A stretch of 64,000 nucleotides of DNA from Rugalucina vietnamica (taxonomy: Eukaryota; Mollusca; Bivalvia; Lucinida; Lucinidae). The DNA lies in assembly GCA_964017185.1 (NCBI GenBank), contig OZ024870.1, forward strand, positions 65,906,312 through 65,970,311, in the 5' to 3' direction. The notes under the pieces are model-generated. The model had not been told where the DNA came from. It made no database searches and worked only from the letters and a program-made list of their open reading frames with translations. Positions 43,004 to 52,808 of the stretch are shown in pieces; the stretch's first letter is position 1, and every line of letters starts with the position of its first letter. The translations under genes and the position numbers were made by a program.

Positions 43004-43526
43004 TTGACATTTAGAAGGCCTGAATTGTTTTAAAGGACTTTTAAACTCTTGAACTCCCCGCAGACTGGTCTAGATAGAGGACAACCAAAAGAATAATTAT
43101 TATAAATTGGCAAAGGTATTGTCAACCCAGTATAAGGCAGTTAAAAGCGACCTCATCTGACCCATCTTCATAGACTATAATGATGAGTGATGACTACATT
43201 ACATACTTGTTTTGCATTCATGTTTTAATCTTAGGAAATATAAAACATGATTTTCAAGTTGCCTAAAGCAAATGGGAGGCGATCAGACATCATTCGTCAT
43301 CTTGTCATGAAAGAAGAGTTTAACCTGTCCTTGGTCGACGAGATAAACAATAACAATAATAAAGTTATTATGGAAGAAGTTATAGATGCTAAGCCCGGGA
43401 TGCTAAGCTCATATGAGAATTAACTAGGTTCAAATAGGCTCGTTTAAGCGTAGAATTTCGTCTTCATTGGTTAACACTCTGTTAAGGAATTTTCATTAGC
43501 CAGTCCCGCATTCAGTCGTTATCAGG

Positions 43527-43761
43527 TGATCCATCTCATGGGAAAACCAACAATCTGCATATGCGAAAACAAAGACGCAGATCAGCTTCGCGGTAACCGC
43601 GAAGCTGATCAGCGCCTTTGTTTTCGCTACTCGGAAAGTACAATTCCTCTTCTTCTTAAATCCGAGATTTCAAGCATCTAGTTGTATTCTGTGCTTCTAC
43701 AGCTCGGTTTGAGTCCAACCTGTTCGGAAACCACAATGTTGGTTTTCCCACGAGGCGGCTC
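43527..43761. repeat. GAGCC-ended MITE, copy 3
   Basis: Same unit as 6826-7059; hairpin 43563-43626 with the GCGGTAACCGC tip. Left end worn. The stretch 43004-43526 to its left is AT-rich intron with nothing recognised. Confidence 0.85.
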
Positions 43762-43794
43762 AGATTATGTCTGAGCAAGACATTCACTGGCGCT

Positions 43795-43870
43795 ACTCAG
43801 GGTGTCTGCTCCCAGTCCCGACTTGACTGAAAAATCGTTTACTTGGACGTTAAACTCAAGTCAAACGGAC
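43795..43870 (+). repeat. SINE 3' tail fragment
   Basis: GTCCCGACTTGACTGAAAAA and TGGACGTTAAACTCAAG match the tail of the SINE at 15382 (CCCGACATGACTGAAAAATT, GGGACGTTAAGCC). The head is missing. Confidence 0.7.
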
Positions 43871-43914
43871 AAAAAGTGATTATGGTAGTATGGGGATATC
43901 CACATATCATGTAC

Positions 43915-44131
43915 CTGAAAGCGAAGCCCCTTCTACCACGGGGGCCGGTAAATCGTCTGAATTCCCCGGGTCTCAGGTTCTGGGCTCTGAAGAACCTCCC
44001 CGAGGCTTGAGCTCGTCGGATACTGTCGGCAATCGCTCGCTGTGTCAAGAAGATGTTGGCAGTCAAACTGGTAAGCATGTTTTCCAGCTGATTTTCAAAT
44101 ATTACTGGGTTGAAGCCAAACGTGAATGGGA
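43915..44131 (-). CDS. Gene D internal exon
   Basis: Acceptor TTGTCTTTATTTCAG, donor GTACAT. It enters with two bases of a codon and leaves with two, as in gene C. It encodes PFTFGFNPVIFENQLENMLT, a helical middle, then RPGEFRRFTGPRGRRGFAF. Shorter than the gene C exon by 78 bases but sharing FGFNPxxFxNQL and (L)RxGEFRxFT. Upstream exons (signal peptide expected) were not identified; the intron upstream holds a MITE dimer. Confidence 0.65.
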
Positions 44132-44155
44132 CTGAAATAAAGACAAAGATCAAAT

Positions 44156-44621
44156 GAGCCGCATCGTGAGAAAACCGGATTTTTGCCTATGCGAAAACAA
44201 AGGCGCAGATCAGCTTCGCAGTAACTGCGAAGCTGATCAGCGCCTTTGTTTTCGCTACTCGGATAGTACAATCTCTATTCTTCTTTAATCCGAAATTTCA
44301 AGGTTCTAGCCTGCTTCTGTGACTGTACAGGCCGGTTTGTGTCAGACCGGGTCGGAAACCCCGAAGACCGGTTTTCTCGCGTCGCGGCTCAAATTAGCCG
44401 CGACGCGAGAACCCCGGGGACATCCGGGTTTCCGAACAGGTCTGACACAAACAAGTCTGTAAAGTCACAGAAAAAGGCTTGAAGCTTAAAAGTTCGTATT
44501 TAGTAAGAAAAAGAGGGATTGTACTATCGGTAAAGCGAAAACAAAGGCGCTGATCAGCTTCTGCACAGCTGATCTGCGTCTTTGTAGACAAAACGCCGGT
44601 AAAGTTTCTCGTGATGCGGCT
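44156..44621. repeat. Head-to-head dimer of the GAGCC-ended MITE
   Basis: Copy 4 (44156-44390, hairpin 44191-44255, tip GCAGTAACTGC) is followed after five bases by copy 5 in reverse (44396-44621, hairpin tip degraded). The pair begins GAGCCGC and ends GCGGCT, forming a 466-base composite palindrome in gene D's upstream intron. Confidence 0.9.
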
Positions 44622-46969
44622 TATGGTAGTAAAAATAAATAATGGTTAGGAACTGGTACAATCAAACAAAACTGACTAGAAAACGATGCATGCATCATAC
44701 CACATTTTAATGTGCATGATCTTATTAGAGAAAAAAATGTGTCGTTTTTACCATCCAACTCCTTTCAAAATTGAAGATGGTCAAAAGAAAAGAACAAAGA
44801 ACTGAAGAATCTGCTGACTTCGGTATGATTAGACGCATTTCGGTGGACAAAGGCATTAGACTAGACTACCTACTAGTCTAATGATAAGTATTTTGACGGC
44901 ACATTTTGTAACATATTAAATTTCCTTTCTTGAAAGCTAGTGTACCAGGTATTCTCTGGTGTACAATTCTTGGCTAGATTTTTTGTTAAAATCGAGACAG
45001 GGGGGTAGACTATCCAAATACATGTAATATAAATTTTAGATTTTTAAGATTTTTACATCTATGTAGATATTTCCATTTTAACGTCTAGTGCATGTAGTGG
45101 CTAGACTAGTATTAGACTTGATCAACGAGCCTATGGCCAGCTATATCCTACTGTTTCAGCCATTACTTCATAGAATTCCATCGACTTGAAGTACGCCTAT
45201 ATCATTACAGAAATATTAGAATAAACTCACATTGACTATGTACTCCAAGACTTAACATAGGAACGAAAACCATGATTCGACCCCACATTTTTATGCTTCG
45301 TTTAATCTGCCACTTATAATTTTGTTATTGTCCAAAGATGAACAATACGATTATGTTTATGGTTGTAAAAATGGTGTTTAACGTAAAGACACTAGTTTTG
45401 CAACATGTTACGTTACGTTCATGCCATCAAACCACCGTCCCATGGCGTGGTCAAATATTCTTGTCAATTGTCCTCTAAATTGATTCTCATAAAACAATAC
45501 AATATATGGAATTTGTTTATTGATATTAAACAACGCCAATCAGTATCAAGTGTTTTAAATTATTTATTTTATGAAATTAGAGACGCGTTCTTAAAGGCGC
45601 GGATATTGGCGTAATGTGGTCAAACCGTTAACATGGTGTAGGAAACCCACCAAACGTGGACGGGTGACCACTACCCTGCCAGATGCCCTTACCCGGATTA
45701 GAACCCGGACACTAGACGTCACTACGATATCCAAGGCCCCTAAAGTGTAAAGTGTAGCCGAGCAAGCGGCAGCAAATCTTGCCAGTTTAAAAACATGCTC
45801 ACCCACCAAGGGTGGTTTACTACTAACATTTATGCATACCACAATCTACCGAGCATATACCAGAATCTAGGACACATTAAGAAAACGTATGTCTAGATCT
45901 ACTTTATGTCCTCAAAAGACCACTCATTTTGCATCCCCTGGTATTTTAATTGATGTGCGCGTTTGGCCACATTGAGTTTTATTACTGCAAAAGATATAAC
46001 AAAATGTTTCAAAGTTTATACATAGTCAATCCGCCGAAATTGCTCATTTGTCTGCGTGGTTTCCGACGAGGTAAGATTTGAACCAGACTGCTTTAAAAGC
46101 AAACCCTTACCGTAATGAGATATGGACGCACTAGCTATTGTCCAGTCCAAGTAAATTAAAAAAAAAAGTATACAAGGTAGACTAGCCACTAGTCTCCATA
46201 TCATTAGTTTTTTTTTTTATTTATTTTAATGCAATTTCAAAATTCATTGAAATTCATTATTTGCCTTGACTCTAAGATAGAAATATTTCTGACTGGCTGA
46301 AGATATGTCTTGATGTCAAGACAAGGGATATCACTAGCAGAATGGTATCAAAATGAAGAAACCAATATATAATGCAAGGATTTACAAACACATGTACATC
46401 AAGGTTTAGGAGCTAGACTATATATAAGGCTACATGTAAGACCTTCAGTGCTCTGATGGTAAGTTGGTTATCAGCTTTCGTGGTATCAATAAGCCTTATT
46501 TTATATCTCAAAGCCATGCAGACAAGCCTAGACGCTGATAAGTTCAAAGACAGGCTGCGCGCTTTATAACTGGCTACTATCATTCACGCGAGGACAGGAG
46601 GAGGACAGTGTTACTAAGATGTTGAAACACTTGAATGTAAACGCAGTAGTTGCAGACTAGTCTTTTCTTTTTCCGAGGGGTTGGTTCCAGCCATAAATCC
46701 AGATGAATTTCTGAAACCCGAAAAACCACAAAGACAGTTAAAACCCAAACAGGTGATACAAAAGTATTAATGTAGTAGCAAACATTCTGTGAACAATGAC
46801 AAGGAATCTAGTGCAAGACTGGACAGGCTCCGCTAAAGATTTCTTTTTCGTGAAAACTATCACGGCGTAGAACCTCCGTACTTCAAACCCCTCCTTAGTA
46901 AGCGCGACAAAAATTCTGAAAGGCCTCCGCCTGTACAGAAACAGAAACAGCCAGCAAGACGAGCATGTG
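44622..46969. other. AT-rich region with two worn tRNA-like pieces
   Basis: No exon recognised. At about 45640-45790, minus strand, GTGTCCGGGTTCTAATCCGG resembles a B box. At about 46030-46140, minus strand, GTCTGGTTCAAATCTTACC does too. Both may be old tRNA-derived SINE heads; A boxes are poor and no flanking duplications were found. Upstream exons of gene D could lie here but I could not place them. Confidence 0.35.
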
Positions 46970-47820
46970 CACCCTCTGTACCCGTGATACAATAAATTAC
47001 CTTACGTCGGAGACTGATACAACTAGACGCGGCGCGTGGCGGAAGATGGAGTCAGGTGAGCTGACGATTATTTTAATTTTACAGGCACTTATGCGGGGGA
47101 GTTTGGGTCAAGAGTTGGCAGAGAAATAAAGTGTACATACCTCTGTTTGTTTGGCATCAACAGTATTCTAAACAACATCTCCTTGCCACAGAAACAATAG
47201 TTTTCTCGGCGGAAAATTCCACCATCGTCACGAAAAATGATTGCATTTGCTAATTTCTCCAATCTTTCGTCACCTATTGACATTTTTAACGTTTCAATAT
47301 AGACCAAAAACATTCTTTGTTACATACACACAGAAAACAATAATGAAGTCAGGCTGGTTTGTTCACAATATGGTGTTGAACACACACAGGGTAGATCGAT
47401 TAGGATACAACTAACATATATGAGTCAATTACCTCGATACAACTCACGTATAAGACTTTTGGATAGAAACTGATGCTCCTTACGTCGGAGAATAGAGCAA
47501 AAAATGATACTACTTACGTCAAAATACTATTGTACATTGAAAAGCCCACGGACTCGATCAGCTGGCTAACCTGCACTCCGATACACTCCGTGACCTCGTT
47601 CCACTTCCGTTGCGGAGTTATTGAACGGAACACCGATGGAAATATTCCATCTACCCACAGACTAGCGAGCCCGAGTGTGTCAGGCAGGCAAGTTTGCATG
47701 TGTTCCTTATATCAACATGTTGCAAGGGCTCAAGAAGTTTTACTTAGTGTGTTTTATTTATTTTTCTGACTGGTCACGATTTTTTCTGACTGTTTGCCAG
47801 TAATTTTGTTAATGAATTTA

Positions 47821-47871
<51 letters not shown>

Positions 47872-48921
47872 GAATCAATTATTATTATTATTATTGAATC
47901 AATATTTGACGTCTTTTTAAAATTCTAATATCATATAACTCATCTGGATAACCTGTTGGTAAAATGTATACCCCACTAAATTTATAGTAAAATTGGGGTC
48001 TATAGGGTTTTTACCCATCTTTTCTATTTATGCTCAGATTTATACACCGCCTCATTGAAAACTCTTACGACTTGCATGTATATGCGAAAACACATAAAAA
48101 AACTGACCAGCGCCTTTGTTTTCGCTACACAGTACCATCTATCTACTTCTTAAATCCTAAATTTCAAGCTTGTCGATTCACAACCCGGTCCGTGTCGGGG
48201 CCTGGTCGGAAATCACAATGTTGGAGTAGGATTCTCTCGAAGCGGCTCATAATATGCTAAGTGGTCTCAAACACTTGAAAGGGCGGAGGTAAGTCGTGGA
48301 AATGAGCGGGTTTTGGACCAAAGCTTTGCCACGACAGTGCGGGGCCACTATCATATAGGCAAAGAGGGCAGTGAAAACAGCGGAAGAAATTAGTTGTGAT
48401 TTTACCAACCTGCTGTCCCCATGGGGCGGGAGTTTTAGCGGGGATTTGGTGGACCAGACGTCAAGGTCCCCGCTATTCCCCGGGCCTGGGACTAGGGCAT
48501 AAGATTCAGCAAATGTTCTTAGGACTGCCGGGGTAATCCACCTACGGGGTAGGATTGAGAATACCATGGCAAAATTGCGAGGATATACTTTTTGATGGCC
48601 ATCGCCACGCAGGGGAACTTATGCGGTTTGACAAACGAAAACATTTCTTCAGTGAAATTTTCTTCATTCAAAAGCGGAGCAAAGAACGGAACTTTCATCT
48701 CAAATCTGTCCCTACATGGTATGATGAACAGGGCAAATAATCATGAACATAGAATCGGTACTTCGTTCCATTCAAGAAAGGGGCCTCACGGAATGCCAGT
48801 ATAAATAATAAAAAAATCGTGTCGTGTTAGAGGTGTATGGGGGGGGGGGGGGCTACGTGAAGAACGTCAATCGAACGAACAATGCAGACATTTCCCTTTT
48901 TTTCTTTTTTTTTTCTTTCTT

Positions 48922-48956
<35 letters not shown>

Positions 48957-49065
48957 CTTTTTTTGAGATTGAGATTGAAATACATTCAGCTGATAAAATT
49001 TATGTGTTTGTTGGTGGAAATGTGTGAACTATGGGTCAACCTTAGATGCGTTGTGACTAAAGTAA

Positions 49066-49096
<31 letters not shown>

Positions 49097-49787
49097 GTAG
49101 CATTCCGTATTACCAACAGTTAAAATTGCACAAACAAGAGCCCTTGGAACATGTTGATATAAGGACACATGCAAACGCCCTGCCTGACACACCCGTGCTC
49201 GCTAGTCCGTGGGCTTTTCAATGTACAATAGTCTTTTGACGTAAGTAGTATCATTTTTGCTCTATTCTCCGACGTAAGGAGCATCATTTTCTATCCAAAA
49301 GTCTTATACGTGAGTTGTATCGACGTAATTGACTCATATAGGTTAGTTGTATCCTAATCGATCTACCCTGTGTATGTTCAACACCATATTGTGAACAAAC
49401 CAGCCTGACTTCATTATTGTTTTCTGCGTGTATGTAACAAAGAATGTTTTTGGTCTATATTGAAACGTTAAAAATGTCAATAGGTGACGAAAGATTGGAG
49501 AAATTAGCAAATGCAATCATTTTTCGTGACGATAGTGGAACTTTCCGCCGAGAAAACTATTGTTTCTGTGGCAAGGAGATGTTGTTTAGAATACTGTTGA
49601 TGGCAAACAAACAGAAGTATGTACACTTTATTTCTCTGCCAACTCTTGACCCAAACTCCCCCGCATAAATGCCTGTAAAATTAAAATAATCGTCAACTCA
49701 CCTGACTCCATCTTCCGCCACGCGCCGCGTCTAGTTGTATCAGTCTCCGACGTAAGGTAATTGATTGTATCACGGGTACAGAGGGTG
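46970..49787. mobile_element. 2.8 kb element with 650-760-base inverted arms
   Basis: The left arm 46970-47731 and the right arm 49138-49787 are inverted copies at roughly 95% or better, starting CACCCTCTGTACCCGTGATA. The left arm has about 110 extra bases (47550-47660) bounded by CCCACGGACT/CCCACAGACT. The words CGACGTAAG and TTGTATC repeat within each arm. The core holds (ATT)n at 47820-47895, a damaged GAGCC-ended MITE (48045-48248), a GC-rich relative of the 14593 MITE (48260-48510), G and T homopolymers (48839-48965) and (AAAT)n (49065-49096). No transposase recognised. Confidence 0.8.
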
Positions 49788-50475
49788 ATGTGGGTAATTA
49801 GAGCTTGACGACTGGACCATGTTTATTGGTTTGGAGACCCTAACGATACGTTCATGCAATTACCTTTTCTATCAATCCTCAATCAACCCTAGTCTTTGAG
49901 CTACTAATACTAGCTTTGCATGTCCATCAAGCTTTATGTGTTGTGCCACAGAAGAGTGGCTTCTGTTCCCATGGGACAACAAAGGCATTCTTCTGAGAGG
50001 AATAGCTTTTGTTTCCAAGAAACGCCATGTTATTTTACTGCTTCATGAGGTTACTTTGTAACTTTTAGCATAAGATGTCAAGTTTATCCACATATTATTC
50101 AATATACATGCATTGTCAAATTCATATCATGCAAAACCTATTTACATTCCAAACACATAAAATTTATATACGGTGTAAAACCGATTCAAAGTCAATTTAT
50201 CATAGCATATTATAATGTCATTTGTAAATAAATCCATGTTTGATTAAAACCAAGAACATTTCTCGTATTTTATAACCCTAGTTTCCCAAAGGCCTCAAAT
50301 CCTTTCTTTCGATTGTATGTTCCGCCTATATAAAGGCGCACCGCCTTTCGGCGTATTTGTTAATGTTACTTTTCACTACAACACTAAAATATAAAACAGT
50401 TTTAAAACGTCAGAACACAACTGAAATGTCTTTTTACAATATATACACGCAAAAGGTCTTTAACTGTAGCAAGTT
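49788..50475. other. Intergenic, downstream of the MYND gene
   Basis: AT-rich. A small hairpin AAAGGCGCACCGCCTTTCGG lies at about 50334. It is probably 3' untranslated sequence of the minus-strand gene; no clear polyadenylation signal was seen. Confidence 0.4.
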
Positions 50476-51300
50476 TTAAGTTTTCTTTGTCGCAGACCTT
50501 GCGACAACTGAGCAGGCGAACCTATGGCAATCCCAATCCTTCTTCTGGCATTCAACACTACAGTATTTGGTTATATGACAGCGGGAACAACGTTTGAGCT
50601 CAACACCTGCTGGAGGCTGCCGTTTACAGTTCGAGCATTTATTTGCTTCCGAAATCACTTCCGCGATGTCAAAAGAATTGTCGTCATTGTCAGTGTCTGA
50701 TTGTTGAAGAAAGTCTAAAAGGAGGGCTCTTTCAGTCTCAACACTGATGTCAGAACCTGGTGACAAAATCTGCTTCTCAGAGCGCTTATCACTGCTACAG
50801 ATTAAATCCTGAACTTGACCGGTATTACCCAGGTCACAACTGTCCTTCGTAGAAGTTACACAAGCAGGCTCCAGTTCTTGTAGAACGGCTGTAGATTCCT
50901 GTTCTTTTAGAACGGCAGCAGATTCCTGTTCTTTAAGAACGGCAGCAGGTTCCTGTTCTTGAAGAACGGCAGTGTTCACTTCTGAGGCAGGGCTTTTAGG
51001 TGAGTCAGCTTTCTCAGCTGGCTTCTTTTCCCGAAATCGTTGTTTTCTTGCTCTTTGGCGTCTCAGCTTAGATGGCGATTTGTGCTTCCTATTTCCTGGT
51101 TTCCGTCTCACAGGAAATGGTGGCTGGTCACCTTCAAGACTTTTGGCCGGACTTTTGGCGCGAAATTCGCTTTTTATGAATAACGAGACATTTTCCAGAT
51201 TCCGGGAAAGTTTCCACTGGTACCGGTGCTCGCTAACACTTTCCAACGTGTTGATGATGTGAATTATGGCAGCTGGGATAACACTTGGTAGTTTTTCCAT
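50476..51300 (-). CDS. MYND-finger protein, single exon
   Basis: An uninterrupted 274-residue ORF from the ATG at 51298-51300. The C-terminus has a complete MYND zinc finger: CSNCKRQPPAGVELKRC..C, KYCSVECQKKDWDCHRFAC (C-C, C-C, C-C, H-C). MYND fingers mediate protein-protein contacts in transcriptional repressors and SMYD methyltransferases; no SET domain is present. Residues about 1-50 may be helical. About 60-95 is a basic patch (HKSPSKLRRQRARKQRFREK). About 110-150 repeats the unit AVL(K/Q)EQE(S/P)A four times, and an acidic stretch (SDTDNDDNSFD) precedes the finger. With no introns and transposons on both sides, it may be a retrogene or an ORF1-like protein of a mobile element; similar basic SPSKLRR motifs recur in such proteins (from memory). 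Confidence 0.75.
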   Translation of the reverse strand: MEKLPSVIPAAIIHIINTLESVSEHRYQWKLSRNLENVSLFIKSEFRAKSPAKSLEGDQPPFPVRRKPGNRKHKSPSKLRRQRARKQRFREKKPAEKADSPKSPASEVNTAVLQEQEPAAVLKEQESAAVLKEQESTAVLQELEPACVTSTKDSCDLGNTGQVQDLICSSDKRSEKQILSPGSDISVETERALLLDFLQQSDTDNDDNSFDIAEVISEANKCSNCKRQPPAGVELKRCSRCHITKYCSVECQKKDWDCHRFACSVVARSATKKT

Positions 51301-51935
51301 TGTTATTTCCAGAAATTTTAACCGCAGTCAAAAGTTCGGCCATGGTGGTGCGCCATCGTCATGATACATCTAGAACAAGAATCCAGAGATTCGAACCTGG
51401 TATCACACACGATCCTAGTACTTTCCGCCCAAACGTTCGTCCGTCTATCTGCAGTTTATCTGCGAAGTACAACAGACCGGTTAGTACTCAGATAGCATGA
51501 CAACGTTGGCCCAACGTAGAATTTCGGTAGTGTGCTACGTTGGCCCAACGTCGGTAACTTACGTTGGCACAATGTGATTTTGCTCATCGGGCCTCCGTTG
51601 TTCCAACGTTGGGCCAACGTATGTCAAAGTGTACTGATAACGTCGATTCAACGTTGATTCAACGTTGGGCCAATGTTACATTTACGTTGGCTTAATATTA
51701 GTTAGCCTATCAAATGCCAACCTTAGTACCTGTGCCTTAGTGCACTAAATGTTGAAGTATGCTAGCACTAAACTGAAATAGACAAAATAAACTGTTTCGG
51801 TATCTTTATTAGAAATACATGTATCAAACAAACATATATACAAGTAGATCTGTTCCTTTGTCAGGCTGCACGGATGAGTTGTAGCCGTCGTCATTGTTAA
51901 GGCTGTTCCTTTTCCGATTGTGCGGTGCCTGCGCA

Positions 51936-52808
51936 TAGAATACCATAGGGGACTGGGACTTTCACAGAGAAATTTTCATAGTTAGGCTATCTGTCACTGC
52001 TCGTATTCATGATATTTAAATCCTCTTGTTTAGGCATAAACTCAAGGAAATCACCAAGACATTCAAAGACAGACGTTCCTCTAATATCAATAATAGGGAT
52101 GAATACATAGAACAGTTGCTTTGCATAAATGCTATTTTTACAACCTTTATTGGCATGTTAATTTCCGTGACTTAATCGCTATAGAAGAGGTTTGGGATAT
52201 CATGAAGAGGAGATGTGAGTCATTGTCCAATAATAAATTTAGCCCACTTAGCCCCTCGGTGCGTAGGAAACAATCATGAATTGTATGATGAAATACCAAC
52301 CCACGTTTTGGCAGAATAAAAAGTCATGGGTGACTCCATAGTGCTTTAAGACATGCTTACCTTATGAAGGAATTAACCCACTAGCAAGCTTTGGTCGGAT
52401 AACCGCCCTAGTAGAATATTTGTTTTCTTGCAAAATAACACTGACATGCTTAGTTTTATATTGTAACAACCGCTTTATCATGAAATTCTAAAATGTACAA
52501 TAAATGAAAATCAGGGTGTAACTAAAAAAATAGTGCCCATAAAGACACCAAACTTGCAGCCGTAGTACAAAAAATGGCTATTCTTTCATAATTTACAAAC
52601 AATATTACAAACCATTGACCGTGGTTCCTTGTGGAATCGTTGAAAGTTTTATATATAGAGTAAATATTTATAGACATACTTAACATATAATATGAGCAAA
52701 TTTACCCAGTTGTCTATTTTTTGCCAGTGACGATTGTTCAAAACCAAGAAAAGTTGTCAATTTATTTCTGAATATCGCAAGTGTATATTAATAAGTGAAC
52801 GCACCTGT
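51936..52808 (-). repeat. Partial reverse copy of the 24579-33419 element
   Basis: Reverse complement of sequence between about 25020 and 27120 of the large element (shared CTTTGGTC...ACCGC, GGGGCTAAGTGGGCTAAAT, GGGGACTGGGACTTTCAC). It lacks the 988-base insert and has an internal deletion near 52660. It ends where the Penelope element begins. Confidence 0.85.

Noticed and set aside
42749-43033. Long Asp/Glu- or Leu/His-homopolymer proteins
   Set aside because: Pure translation of a trinucleotide array; open in every frame, no splice or start context.
48555-48740. Exon reading ELMRFDKRKHFFSEIFFIQK
   Set aside because: Looks protein-like, but no domain, no matching exon and uncertain splice sites; left unannotated inside the 46970-49787 element.
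49444-49668. 74-residue protein in the inverted arms (also 47089-47313)
   Set aside because: All four differences between the two copies are non-synonymous and no domain is recognisable.
51360-51480. tRNA or SINE head on the minus strand
   Set aside because: CCAGGTTCGAATCTCTGG resembles a T arm, but no A box or cloverleaf can be built around it.
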